The translations under genes were made by a program, and so were the position numbers. Source: Liopterus haemorrhoidalis (lineage: Eukaryota; Arthropoda; Insecta; Coleoptera; Dytiscidae). From it: a stretch of 64,000 nucleotides of DNA. The DNA lies in contig OZ020624.1 in assembly GCA_963971575.1 (NCBI GenBank), forward strand, positions 28,346,356 through 28,410,355. Direction: 5' to 3'. Below are positions 1 to 9,611 of the stretch, piece after piece (positions within the stretch are counted from its first letter, which is position 1; the number at the start of each line of letters is the position of its first letter). The notes beneath the pieces are model-generated. The model was not told where the DNA came from. It ran no database searches and saw nothing but the letters and a program-made list of their open reading frames with translations.

Positions 1-11
1 GTATTTTGTAT

Positions 12-66
12 GTTCCACTCGCATCGAATTTTCTCATTCCAACCTTGTTACAGAATATACTATTCC
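12..66 (+). repeat. 55-bp repeat shared with 28735-28789
   Basis: This stretch, starting GTTCCACTCGCATCG, recurs at 28735-28789 in the same orientation with about one mismatch. At the second locus it directly precedes a mariner-like transposase fragment, so it is probably part of that transposon family. Here it is cut off by the piggyBac-like insertion that starts at 88. Confidence 0.75.
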
Positions 67-87
67 GTTCCTTAATTTACGTATTAA

Positions 88-601
88 CCCTTTACTGCAT
101 GAATTTTTATTTTTGGCTGAAATAATTCATGAGCATTAGGAATTGGTTCTTATTGATAGAAAAATTAATTAAAAAAATATATTTAAAATATTAATTATTA
201 TTTTTATGAAAAAATAATAGTTAAAATAATAATTTAGGGTTTACATGGAACATTATGATTCTACATTATGTTACAAAAGAAAATGATTCCGTATTATTTG
301 CTCGTCAATTGCTAGGTGTTCTTCATTAGGGATTAAAAGCAGTCGCCTTCGACTTTTTGAAAGAAAAGGTCGTATCTTCTAGTTGTCCTTTCTCAATAAA
401 TTCAGAGTTATCCTTAAAGCGCAAATTCCACTTGATATCCTCAAATCTATTGCAGCCCATTACTTGAGATACTGCAGTATCCATTGCTATGTATGTGGCA
501 TATATGAACATTCATGAAGTAACGTTCTGATTCAGTTTTAAAAGTAAAATAAAAAATTAAAATCAGAATGTGCCATGCATGGCACACTATGCGGTAAAGG
601 G
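88..601. mobile_element. piggyBac-like non-autonomous element, TTAA target duplications
   Basis: A 514-bp element is bounded by TTAA at 84-87 and again at 602-605. Its ends are inverted repeats: CCCTTTACTGCAT at the left, and the complement of GCGGTAAAGGG at the right (CCCTTTACCGCAT), one mismatch in 13. CCC ends with a TTAA duplication are the hallmark of the piggyBac superfamily. A perfect 14-bp palindrome (TGCCATGCATGGCA, 571-584) sits near the right end. A transposase-like fragment lies inside at 326-511. The length is far below an autonomous piggyBac (usually over 2 kb), so this is a deletion derivative. Confidence 0.82.
326..511 (-). pseudogene. piggyBac transposase fragment
   Basis: A 61-codon open frame on the minus strand contains CNRFEDIKWNLRFKDNS. 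This resembles the stretch of piggyBac-family transposases just before the catalytic domain, where an NRFxxIxxxLxFxDN pattern is typical. No catalytic aspartates, upstream DNA-binding region or C-terminal zinc-binding region can be found around it. It is a relic inside the TTAA-flanked element, not a functional gene. The assignment rests on one motif plus the element's ends. Confidence 0.5.
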
Positions 602-605
602 TTAA

Positions 606-842
606 GAGTTTTCTTTTGATACCACAAAATAGCCTTAGTAATTAAGTTGCCGTTTTGGATCATAAAACGCTCCATAACAATTTGGACTATGATGAAATAG
701 TAATTTTTCAGGTGCTGAAACATCATTGGACATTACCTCCAAAACCAGTTTTGAACACAAATTTCCTGGAATATTAGCAGATTAAAACACAACAACACAA
801 AATAAAAACATAAGTATTTATTAATTACAAAAAAAAAAAAAC
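606..842. other. AT-rich gene-free stretch, 3' side of the LRR gene
   Basis: No gene was recognised. The part next to the LRR gene should hold its 3' UTR. Confidence 0.5.
817..822 (-). promoter_or_regulatory. Poly(A) signal AATAAA of the LRR gene
   Basis: On the minus strand AATAAA lies about 20 nt after the LRR stop codon, separated from it by a T-tract (A-run 829-841 on the plus strand). The position suits a very short 3' UTR. Confidence 0.5.
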
Positions 843-3554
843 TTATTCAATAGATGTGTTAACAAGTTCCATTTCAGAATTACGTCTATCCCTAACATTA
901 CTTCTATTACCATTTCTTATACTACTAATTATATTTTGTTTTCTAACTCTAACATACATATTAAAAAAGATATAAGTAATAAAAACTAACATAAGTGACA
1001 TTAAAACTAAAATAACTAACAACATAGTATTATTTTTATTAGAAAGATCTTTAATAATTTTTGCTTCACTATCATCTTCTGAAGAATCATAAGGTTCATA
1101 TGGATCATAACAAGCAATACCTTGAATATTTTCACTATCATAAGTTTGATAAGTATCAAGTAAAAATTTAATATTTTTCTTTTTAAGAAAACTTAAAATT
1201 TCAGCTAAATGTTCACAAGTCCATGAATTTCCATTAATATAAATTTGATTTAAATTTGGTACATGAGATTTTATTTGTTCAAAATCAATTTTACTTAACT
1301 GATTATCATCTAAGTCGATAGTTCTTAATTTTTGCATCGAATACAATGAAGCAGGTTTGATGGAATTAATTTTATTTGAACTTATATTTAAAGTATCCAA
1401 ATTACTAAGTCCAGTGAAGAGTCCAGTTTGGATGCTTGATAATTCGTTACAAGCTATACTAAGTGTTTTTAATTTTGGTAAATCCTTAAATATATTAATA
1501 CTCAAATAACTGAGTTTATTGTAGGATAAGTCAAGGACTGTTAAATTACCTAAACCAGAAAAAACAGCAGGTTTGTTCTTATCGTTGTAGGAATATATAT
1601 AATCTATTTTATTATTATCCAGGTACAATTCAATTAAGTTACCTAATCCTTTGAAGGAAGCTGATTCAATATCTTCAATAGCGTTCATGCTTAAATTTAA
1701 CAGGAACATATTAGATAAAGACGAAAACATATTAGCTTCCAACTTAGTTAATGAATTATCGTCTAGATATAATTTTTCAAGCTCTGGTAAATCGTTAAAA
1801 ACTTTAGAATCAATTGATTTGATATTATTTGATCCTAAATTAAGTAAAGTTAAATTTGGAACACCTTTAAAGATATCATTTTTGAGATTACTTAAATTAT
1901 TATTATCGAGTAACAAAACATGGAGTTCTATATTGTTGTTGAAAGTTCCAACTTCAATTTCATTTATTCTGTTTTCTGATAAATTTAATACAAACATACT
2001 AGTGAGTGTATCAAAGGTATTTTTTTGGAGTTTTGTTAGTTTGTTATTGTTTAAAAGTAAAATATTTAAAGTTTCCAAACCTCTAAAAGTATCAGGATCT
2101 AAGTTTTGAATTTGGCAATCATGAAGCTTCAAAAATTGAAGATGTTTTGCTCCTTTGAAATTATCAGAATGAATCGTTTCAATATCATTACCAGCTAAAT
2201 GTAAAATTGTTAAACTATCCAAATTATTAAAAGTATCTGCTTCTATTTTAGTCAATGAGTTATTTGTTAAATATATAGTCTCCAACTTTGTTAAATCGTT
2301 AAAAACAGTTGGTTTTAATTTTGATATTTTGTTATTTTTTAAATTAATCAGAGTTATATTTTTTAGATTTCTAAAACTATTATCTTCTACAAGATCTATT
2401 GAGTTATTATCAAGGAATAATACTAAAAGTCCCACGTTTCTGGTTAAAGAAGGTATTTTAACAATTTTATTGGATTCTAATCGTAGGTTTATAAGTTTTG
2501 TTAAACTATCGAAAGCATCTGAAGCTATTGTTGTTATCTGATTATCCATTAACAATAATTGTTGCATATTGCTGTAACCTTTAAACATTTTTGAGGTTAT
2601 TGTTGTTAATTTATTATTGAAAAGACTTAAATATTCTATTGATGGATTAAAAGCATTTTCTTCTATATCAGAAATTTCACAGTAAGCCATATCAATATGT
2701 TTTAGATTATTATTATTCTTGAAAGAATCCTTTGGAAGTTTAAATAATTTATTATTAGTTATTATTAATTTTTCTAAAGATGTTAATAACTCAAAATAAA
2801 ATGTTTCGATGTTTTTTATTTGGTTGTTTGAAAGAATCAAAACTTTTAATTTAGATAAGTTGGAAAATAAGTTCATTTCGAGATATGTTAAATTATTATC
2901 GAGCAAATTCAATTGTTCTAAATTTGGGAGATTAGAAAATGCATCCTGATTAATATGAGTTATTCCACTATGTGTTAATTCCAGTTCAACTAAATTTGTA
3001 ATATTCAAAAAATTTTCTGGAACAATTTTAAAATTATTATGATTCAGATATAGTTTAGTTAAATTTTCAGCCTCAAATGCTTCACCATCAATATATTCCA
3101 TTGTATTATTACTTAGATTTAAAGTTACTAATTTTTCATTAACTATTGCACCTTTCGTTAAATTTTTAATAAGATTACTACTCAAATCTAAGGCAAGTAA
3201 ATCATTAAATGCACTAAATACATTTTCCTGGAAAGTCTTGACTTTACAACCTATTATAGATAAAGATACTATCCTATCTGGTTTTCTGTATCCATATACT
3301 GTTGGGAAGAAGTCGTTTTTGATTGCTGGTATATCGGAGTCTTCAACAGTTATGTTTGTTAGTGGTGGATTTAACGTTGAAGTATAGAAATCATAATACG
3401 TAAGATGTCTCGTGATAAGCTTGCAGTTTATGGTACGTTGTCTTGTTTGTCCTTCAGTTATATTATGATGTTGACGGATGTAACAGACTCCTACTATTGG
3501 TTGGATGATGCAATAGAGGGCGATTATAGAACCAAGCAGAAAGATGGTCTTCAT
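843..3554 (-). CDS. Leucine-rich-repeat single-pass membrane protein
   Basis: This is a 903-residue protein in one uninterrupted exon. Residues 1-23 form a signal peptide (basic start, hydrophobic core ending near VGVC). From about residue 90 to 790 there are roughly 28 repeats of about 24 residues with the pattern LxxLxLxxNxIxxIxxxxFxxL, followed by a C-terminal cap with SWTC. An acidic linker (SSEDDSEAK) leads to a hydrophobic span at about 843-868 and a 35-residue basic tail. N-glycosylation sequons are frequent. The protein should sit in the plasma membrane with the LRR solenoid outside, acting in adhesion or ligand binding. It lacks a TIR domain, so it is not a Toll receptor. Overall plan resembles chaoptin/connectin or LRRC15-like insect proteins, but no orthologue is claimed. 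The ATG at 3554 is favoured because the signal peptide follows directly. Confidence 0.93.
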   Translation of the reverse strand: MKTIFLLGSIIALYCIIQPIVGVCYIRQHHNITEGQTRQRTINCKLITRHLTYYDFYTSTLNPPLTNITVEDSDIPAIKNDFFPTVYGYRKPDRIVSLSIIGCKVKTFQENVFSAFNDLLALDLSSNLIKNLTKGAIVNEKLVTLNLSNNTMEYIDGEAFEAENLTKLYLNHNNFKIVPENFLNITNLVELELTHSGITHINQDAFSNLPNLEQLNLLDNNLTYLEMNLFSNLSKLKVLILSNNQIKNIETFYFELLTSLEKLIITNNKLFKLPKDSFKNNNNLKHIDMAYCEISDIEENAFNPSIEYLSLFNNKLTTITSKMFKGYSNMQQLLLMDNQITTIASDAFDSLTKLINLRLESNKIVKIPSLTRNVGLLVLFLDNNSIDLVEDNSFRNLKNITLINLKNNKISKLKPTVFNDLTKLETIYLTNNSLTKIEADTFNNLDSLTILHLAGNDIETIHSDNFKGAKHLQFLKLHDCQIQNLDPDTFRGLETLNILLLNNNKLTKLQKNTFDTLTSMFVLNLSENRINEIEVGTFNNNIELHVLLLDNNNLSNLKNDIFKGVPNLTLLNLGSNNIKSIDSKVFNDLPELEKLYLDDNSLTKLEANMFSSLSNMFLLNLSMNAIEDIESASFKGLGNLIELYLDNNKIDYIYSYNDKNKPAVFSGLGNLTVLDLSYNKLSYLSINIFKDLPKLKTLSIACNELSSIQTGLFTGLSNLDTLNISSNKINSIKPASLYSMQKLRTIDLDDNQLSKIDFEQIKSHVPNLNQIYINGNSWTCEHLAEILSFLKKKNIKFLLDTYQTYDSENIQGIACYDPYEPYDSSEDDSEAKIIKDLSNKNNTMLLVILVLMSLMLVFITYIFFNMYVRVRKQNIISSIRNGNRSNVRDRRNSEMELVNTSIE

Positions 3555-3575
3555 TTTTTACTGAAAAAAGAAAAT
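3555..3575 (-). promoter_or_regulatory. Probable 3' splice acceptor just upstream of the LRR ATG
   Basis: On the minus strand the six bases before the ATG are preceded by a pyrimidine tract ending in CAG (TTTTCTTTTTTCAG, with the AG at 3561-3562). This is a strong acceptor consensus and suggests a 5' UTR intron, with the promoter and first exon further upstream. The first exon was not located. Confidence 0.5.
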
Positions 3576-3627
3576 TTTTAATTTTTGGTCATAAAATAGT
3601 AATATTATTATATGAGAGATTATGACA

Positions 3628-3702
3628 GCCATTATTCACGAAGATGACGTTTGAGCCCACGAGCCGCAGGCGCAGGCGCAAATCATTTGAGTGAATAATG
3701 GC
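3628..3702. repeat. Small inverted repeat with 12-bp arms
   Basis: GCCATTATTCAC at 3628-3639 is repeated as its exact complement at 3691-3702, with a GC-richer loop containing CGCAGGCGCAGGCGC. It may be a MITE remnant. Nothing else is seen up to 4255. Confidence 0.55.
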
Positions 3703-4255
3703 CATTATCGCGAATTTAATACTATACTTTTTCCACACCTATTAACATGTTGACTGCCAAGGCAAGATTCAGGATTTTTGTCTCAGAAGTCAATTTGATA
3801 TAGCCATATTATATTATTAAGTTAATGTACTACAAGTAATCTCGTAGTCGGTATCCTGGGCAAGAACGCTAACTACGAGATTGGCAAAAAAAATTATATT
3901 TTTTGACGAATTTTAACAGTTACATCAATTATTTAATTATTAATTATATAAATATAAATTGTTCGCAAGAATTCCAACTCCTTTTTTGAGAATAATAGAT
4001 ACCAAATAGTTCAATTACTTGTAATTATTATATATAAACCATTTTGATGGTTAAATATCATGTTTTTGTTTATTAAATACTCTGATAACAGATCAATATT
4101 CTTGGAAATTTGCTTACAAAACAATTTTATTTTATGTTTACTAATTTCAACGCTCAACTGGCGAATTCGACAAGATAGAAGTTCTCTGTATATTGCCTTC
4201 TGGTACTATATGAAAGGCACATGGTTGTTGTGACATCTATAGGCTATTCCAAACG

Positions 4256-4601
4256 TTTAGGCGGAACTAAATGGGAAATTAGTTCTTTTAGGTTGTCACG
4301 AGAAGGGACCTTGCTTGGGTATTACATTTTTTACGTTGACATGTGAAAATTTAAAAATTTAATAGTGAAACCATGGAAACGAATGACATATGTCCAAAAT
4401 AAATAAATGAGAAATTTGTATTAAGAATAACATAAAAAAATCAAAATATAAAGAAAATGTCATTTTAAAATGATATTAACCTTAACCAAAAATTTTTTAT
4501 TGTAAGTTTAATTTAAGCTTAAACAAAACGGTTAAAAATCACGATTCAAACGATGAAAGTAACTAAATTGCAAAATCTAGTTCCGCCTAAACGTTTGGAA
4601 T
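4256..4601. mobile_element. MITE with 24-bp terminal inverted repeats
   Basis: ATTCCAAACGTTTAGGCGGA at 4256 returns as its complement at 4578-4601, identical over about 24 bp. A third end of the same family lies at 9520-9555 with TCTATAGGCT also shared, so the conserved terminus may begin slightly further out. No coding sequence is present. The target duplication is unclear and the superfamily was not determined. Confidence 0.75.
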
Positions 4602-5035
4602 TTACTATATATCAGGCTCCTGTAAAAAGAGTTACGCATTTTTGAACCCTATGCTGATTTTTACAGTAGAAGACGAAAATCCGGTAGAGGATTAAAACAT
4701 AGGCTAAATTTTTATCGTTACAAAAAAAAAAAATCTTAAAAAACTTGCTACAGGGTTCCGTACCACACATGTCCAAAGATTTTTAGCGGCAAAGTTTCAA
4801 ATATATCCGAGAACTGTACTCAAGGCCGAGTATCACACATAGGGTTATCATCCGTCCCGATATATCGGGACTGTCACCGTTATTGAACCTCATGTCCCAA
4901 TGTCCCGACTGTGCTGTCAAAAGTCCTGACAATACCCATTTATATTTTTTTAAATTAAACAATACAATTTCATTAAATAGTATGCGTCTAGCGTATAATA
5001 TATTTCTTTGGCTAACAGAAAAGCATGTAATTTTA
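4602..5035. other. Gene-free stretch, possibly decayed hAT
   Basis: No open frame of note. The segment around 4850-4930 is rich in TCCCGA/GTCCCGAC words, as is the inside of the hAT element at 43916-45078. It could be the outer part of a hAT element whose coding remnant follows. Confidence 0.3.
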
Positions 5036-5294
5036 TTAAACTAACCGAACTTAAGAAAGATATGTCAACAGAAACCAAAAATATTGTTAAAAAATTTGAT
5101 GCTGAAATTAATTTTTAATGGAATACCTTAAAAAATGGTCAGTATCTTTCCAGAAATTTAAAGTTTTTGATTTGATGTTGCTTTCTGAAATTCCAGGATC
5201 AGAAAAACTCGAAGAAGCTATTATTTATGCAACAGCTGACTTGGATATTTCGGGAGTGAAGTGTTTCCAGCAGTACATATATTTAAAAAAATCT
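5036..5294 (+). pseudogene. hAT-like transposase remnant
   Basis: Two plus-strand frames joined by a one-base shift near 5116 read LTELKKDMSTETKNIV and then MEYLKKWSVSFQKFKVFD, ending in CFQQYIYLKKS and a stop. This resembles the region between the catalytic core and dimerisation segment of hAT/ZBED-type transposases, where a YLxKWxxxFxxxKxFxWxxL pattern is common. It covers only about 85 residues. No catalytic residues or dimerisation motif are present. Confidence 0.4.
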
Positions 5295-5545
5295 TAGGGA
5301 ATAATATTTTTTTCTGAGGAATGGAAAAATAAGAGTGCTGAAGAAAAGTGCATTACGTATTACCCTTCTCGCGCGTGTTTGTATTTTCTTTTTTTTTTTT
5401 CAATTTTCGGTTGTCTCGATATGTTCCGATATCGGCCGTGAAATTTATGTCTGTGAAATAAATGAGTCGGGATCTGCAAGATCTGGTGGAATATCCAAGC
5501 CCGGAGTGAAGTATAAAAAATTGATAAATTTGCCACCCGAGTCTT

Positions 5546-5714
5546 GTCGCCAGATAGGAATTTTTGCCACACGGGGGAGTTTTTGCCTCCAGGAGGAATT
5601 TTTGCCGTCCGGAGCAATTTTGCCTCTAGGAGTTTTTGCCTCTAGTAGTTTTTGCTACTCGGGGAAAATTTGTTACCCTGGGAGAGTTTTGGCCAGCCGA
5701 AGCGAATTTTGGGC
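5546..5714 (+). repeat. Degenerate minisatellite, ~21-bp unit
   Basis: About eight imperfect units of the form TTTTTGCCnCCnGGRGGA follow one another. The unit is much more GC-rich than its surroundings. Open frames run through it on both strands because of the repeat structure, but neither looks like a gene. Confidence 0.75.
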
Positions 5715-5757
5715 CACGTGGCGGTGGAGAAATCCCTCCAAGCAATATTGAATGCAT

Positions 5758-6300
5758 GAGGGTACTCTTGAATTCAATACTGCTTAAAATTCTACTATAG
5801 TCCCATTCAAGAATTACAAAACATATAATAGATCTTACTGTATATTTTACTATAGTATTTTTACAAAATAAAGTAAAAATTATTCTGATTTTGTATATTA
5901 ATGTGACAAATATGTGGAAATAATGTGGATTTTTTTTTGTAACTTACCATATGCCACATCAACACAAATCATGAACTAAATAAATAATTTTATACATCTG
6001 TTATGAACAAAGATCTTCACTAAACTGATGTAGAATTAACTGCAAAAGTTTTGGTTTTCAATAATATAGTTATCAATAACCTCTGATCCCAGACGACAAA
6101 ACAACTACAAAATTTAATCTCATGTACATGATTCTGTTACTTAAATAAAGATTATTTAGAATGCTCAGAAAGGGTAAAGCCAAACAAGATTACACAGATA
6201 GCATTTCTTAGGATTTTGTTTTGACGCTGGGGAAATCCACAGGACTATTTTTAGGAATATCCATATATTTCCTCAAAAACAATTAAACAAGGGGTGATCG
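5758..6300. other. AT-rich gene-free stretch
   Basis: No coding signal, repeat or RNA gene was recognised. Confidence 0.5.
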
Positions 6301-7200
6301 GAGAGTTAAATAATAATATAAAACCCTGGCGGACGAGAGTCAATGAATTCCTGGAAGGCCAGTTTTACAGAATTGTTGAAATTAAGCTATCCAAATTGCG
6401 GAAGAAGTGGTAGTCAGTGGGGGCTAGGTCTGGTGAGTATGGAGGATGATGAAAAAGTTCCAACTCCAATTCCTGTAGTTTTGCCGTCATTTGTGCAGTG
6501 TGTGGTCTAGCGTTATCATGCAATAAGATAGGAGTCGATCTGTTGGCCAATCGAGGCTGTTTTTATTTAAGTTTTTGCGTCAATTCTTCCAGTTGGTTGC
6601 AGTATATTTCTGCTGTGATCTATGAGCTAATTTTTGTTTTTTTGTTTTGTTTTTTTTTAACCCTTAACGTACTAAATTTAATTAACCTAGTACTCGCTGC
6701 CGGCCGGAATTAAAATAGAACGCGTGCGAGAATTCTTAAAAATGTTTATTTTAAAGTACCCCCTTGTAAAATCCCAAAAAAAAAACGATGGCAACCCCTT
6801 TCAAAGGAATTCTCGCTTAGGGTGATTTGTGAAAGTTTGGTTGTTATTCTGGCGGACTTACCGATTCATTACAGAATAGAAAGACCAAGGAATGGATGAG
6901 AAAAAGATAAGGGTCACAGATGTCATCGAAAGGGTTGCAAAATTATATAAACCGTCCAGCCAGCAGAGTATACAAACCGCGGTTCATATATAAACCGCTC
7001 GGCCAGTAGAGTATACAAACCGCGGTTCATATATAAACCGATAGTCCTATAAGGGTTAAGTTACCTGTACGAAATTTGGCGAACCAATTTGATATTGTCT
7101 GCTGAGTAATAACACTAGAGCCAAATACATTATTAATGTTTCGCGTGGTCTGCGATGCCGTAGTTTTACTTAAGAACTCATACTTCATTTTCATACTTCA
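6300..7200 (-). pseudogene. mariner transposase, internally deleted and split by a MITE
   Basis: The N-terminal part lies at about 7190-7060 on the minus strand and reads TTASQTTRNINNVFG, then NWFAKFRTGN, which is the helix-turn-helix and WFxKFRxG region of mariner transposases. The C-terminal part at about 6630-6365 reads ITAEIYCNQLEEL, then LLHDNARPHTAQ and PPYSPDLAPTDYHFF. These hold the second and third catalytic aspartates. About 100 residues with the first aspartate are missing, and a 395-bp TTAA-flanked MITE sits near the junction. The reading frame also contains a stop after QKLK. It is not functional. Confidence 0.85.
6661..7055. mobile_element. piggyBac-type MITE inserted in mariner
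   Basis: TTAA at 6657-6660 and 7056-7059 flank a 395-bp segment starting CCCTTAACG and ending with the complement of CCCTTATAGG. It interrupts the mariner remnant, which gives independent proof of insertion. Inside is a direct duplication of about 43 bp (roughly 6959-7001 and 7002-7044), each unit carrying GTATACAAACCGCGGTTCAT. The ends match only over six bases, so membership of the piggyBac group rests mainly on the TTAA duplication and CCC start. Confidence 0.72.
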
Positions 7201-7204
7201 TTAC

Positions 7205-7531
7205 CAACCGTTTCATTTTCAACAAAATTAATTTTTAAAGAAGTTTTTGATATTTTTTAGATCATCCAATGATTTATTTAAATTGGCGAGATGTGTAACT
7301 TTCCATCAAAAAAACCAGAACGGTAAAATATTAAGCAAATGTCAAATAATAAGCTGTTAAAGTTGGTAATATTATTTACTACAAATTTCATCCTTGTCGA
7401 CCTGATATATATAGTGTTTTATCAGATTTTTTTTATTTTTTTTTATTTAAAACAAAACAGAGGCACATCCACTGGAAAGGTGATTAGTGCCCGTACATTA
7501 TTAATTTACATTATGTTTTGTGTTTATATTA
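7205..7531. other. AT-rich gene-free stretch
   Basis: Nothing recognised. It could hold the 3' UTR of the minus-strand jockey fragment that follows. Confidence 0.4.
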
Positions 7532-8331
7532 TTACAATACAGAATATAGATTTGTGTCTAATAAAAATTCGTGAAAATTTGCCAGGTTTTCCGCCTTGTC
7601 ACTGAGAGCTTCTTGTAAGTTGTCAGGTATATGGTGCCGTTGTCGTATCGTCTCGTATTTTGTGCAGTCTAATATAATATGTTCGATTGTCAGTCTTGTG
7701 TTACACTCGTCACAGGTTGGTGCGTCTTTTCTTTCAAGTCTGTATTTGTCTGTCAGTCTGGAATGTCCGATTCTTAGTCTAGTCGTTGCTATTTGCTGTC
7801 TTCTTGTCCCTTCGAATTTCCATTTTTTTGTGTCTTCTTTTATCCGCCGTAGTTTTTTCTCCCTTAGTTCTTGCCATTTTCGTTCTTCTTTTAGTATTAG
7901 TCTTCTACCAATTTCATTTATAAGGTCAGTTGCTTCAATATTTAGGTCCAAGGGTGGTTCCTTTTGGGTGGCTTCTTTAGCAGTAATATTGGCTTTCTCG
8001 TTGCCTTGAATACCAATGTGTGAAGGAATCCAAATAAGGTGTACTTCTATACCACGGGTTTTAAGATTATGTAGTTTTTCTTGCAGTGATTTTACTAATG
8101 CATTTTCTGAAAAAAGCTGTTCAATGCTTGTCAGTACAAAGAATCCGTGAATATAGCGAATTTTGTTTGGTTCTTTTCTTCTATTAGGTCCAAGCATTTT
8201 AGTATTCCGGTTGCTTCTGCTGTATATATACTAGAAGAACTAGGTAGGCGATACTGGTGTATTTGATTGTTCTCTACTACAGCTGTTCCACAGTTGTTGT
8301 CTAGGATTGAGGCATCCGTGTATATTGGCAT
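7532..8331 (-). pseudogene. jockey-clade non-LTR retrotransposon, RNase H and C-terminal zinc region
   Basis: Two overlapping minus-strand frames, joined by a frameshift near 8131-8200, encode the end of ORF2. The first part has IYTDAS and FAIFTDSLY, typical of the RNase H domain. The second contains HLIWIPSHIGIQGNEKAN (RNase H C-terminal motif), then TTRLRIGHSRLTD and CDECNTRLTIEHIILDC, a C-x2-C-x6-H-x4-C zinc-like motif. The endonuclease and RT are missing, as expected for a 5'-truncated copy. The frame ends at 7532 with ANFHEFLLDTNLYSVL. Confidence 0.9.
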
Positions 8332-8340
8332 AAAATGTTT

Positions 8341-8640
8341 GTATTGGTGGCTAATCTGACGAAATTCAAATTCGTCGGTTTATTCAAACGTTTTTGCTTT
8401 AAATATTTCTTAAATGCGCAACAGTCTCTTTCTAACTATCTAGATAATCTATCTGTTAATGAACGCTGTATTAAATTCTGTGCTGAGCGAGTGTTTTCAA
8501 TGATGGACGAAGGGAGGGCGCTGTAAAGAGGGAAGGGTGCTGGGACCTCTCCCTGGGGAATCAATACTGAACGTACCCCGTTAGCTGAAACTAGAACAGG
8601 ATCGGGACACGACAACTATTTGAATATAAACCCTGTTACA
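8341..8640. other. Unassigned stretch
   Basis: A plus-strand frame (8335-8526) includes AERVFSMMDEGRAL, faintly like the SxERVFSLMN box of hAT dimerisation domains. The rest of the frame is not recognisable. No gene is called. Confidence 0.25.
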
Positions 8641-8656
8641 ACAAGGATTAAAGATT

Positions 8657-9475
8657 TAAAAAAATTTATGTAAAGTATGATTTTCACACATTTTAGGGCT
8701 TCGCAGGTATATAATAAATGAAGGCGGCATGCTGAGTGTGTAGGACAAATTTTGCTTTGTAGTAATCACGGCAAAATGAACGATATTTTTAAAATAATTT
8801 ATCGTCGGTTAATCTAAGATCTTTAAAAACAAATTTTATGTTAAAATATTTTTTTGTTAATTTTAATTCGAATATCTAATACCATTATTTAGGTTTCTAA
8901 ATATGTGGAGTATTTTTATATATATAGCAAGGTTCATTAAGATTTTGAAAATTGCGCCTATGGTTTCCATTGGTTGTTTTAAGTCATATGCTTCGCCCCT
9001 CTGGTTTCGTATACATGACACATAGAATGAAAATATAATTCCAACTGGTTATTAGATTTACGCTCTTAAAAATTAAATGCAACATTTACCAAAATATAAC
9101 TAGAATTTTGACAAAATCATTTAAACAAAACAAAAATGGAAAAAAACAAAAAATAAAATTGTCTCCTCTGCCCGGGACCGAACCCTAGTATGGGTAGCAA
9201 GCGAGCAAGCTATCCATTAGATCAAGATACGCCATCTATTATAGTGTGTTCCATAACTTTTGTGCATCGTCAACCAAAAACATAATCTGATCAGAAATTC
9301 CTGTTGTACCATTCCGGTTCACACCGATGTACATTACTTACAATTTTTTCAGATTTTTAGTTTAAACCATCTGGGTTACAGGCTGTGGGACAAAAAGCGG
9401 AACAAAATTTTCAAATCTAGTAATTTTTATCCATTGAATGAAGCTTTATATCATTCTGTTTAGCAAAAGCTCACT
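8657..9475 (+). mobile_element. Family A element, copy 1 (3'-truncated)
   Basis: The left end (ATTTTCACACATTTTAGGGC, then TTCGCAGGTAT) and internal segments align by eye with 51481-52200 and, inverted, with 38820-39535. Shared landmarks are ATTGCGCCTATGG, AAATGCAACATTTACCAAAA, a tRNA-like cassette (9165-9235), TCCTGTTGTACCATTCC and TTTAAACCATCTGGGTTACA. The terminal part with the ACAG microsatellite and right end is missing. A 67-codon frame at 9260-9463 is only repeat sequence. Confidence 0.8.
9165..9235 (-). repeat. tRNA-like cassette with A and B boxes (inside family A)
   Basis: On the minus strand CTAATGGATAGC (9209-9220) looks like an A box of the Arg-tRNA type and GGGTTCGGTCCCGGG (9171-9185) is a good B box with a T-arm stem. 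No acceptor stem forms, so this is not a tRNA gene. Confidence 0.55.
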
Positions 9476-9519
9476 TCAAACAATAGTAAGCTAGTGACAA
9501 CTTAACAAAATTAAAACTC

Positions 9520-9560
9520 CATTTAGTTCTGCATAAACGTTTGGAAGAGCCTATAGATAA
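9520..9560 (-). repeat. End fragment of the 4256-4601 MITE family
   Basis: TTTAGTTCTGCATAAACGTT followed by TGGAAGAGCCTATAGA is the complement of the left terminus at 4246-4275 with a few mismatches. The remaining element is not visible. Confidence 0.6.
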
Positions 9561-9611
9561 GCAGCAAATGCAGAAAAAATAATTTTCTAATTTTAATTTT
9601 ATTTATTTTTT

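Noticed and set aside
1651..2541. Plus-strand frames of 152 and 70 codons inside the LRR gene
   Set aside because: They are antisense shadows of the repetitive LRR coding sequence and have no recognisable content.
843..3554. Toll-like receptor identity for the LRR protein
   Set aside because: The cytoplasmic tail is only about 35 residues and has no TIR domain.
9165..9235. Functional tRNA gene
   Set aside because: A and B boxes are present but no acceptor stem forms, and the cassette lies inside a repeat. The same applies to 26676-26747 and 39043-39115.
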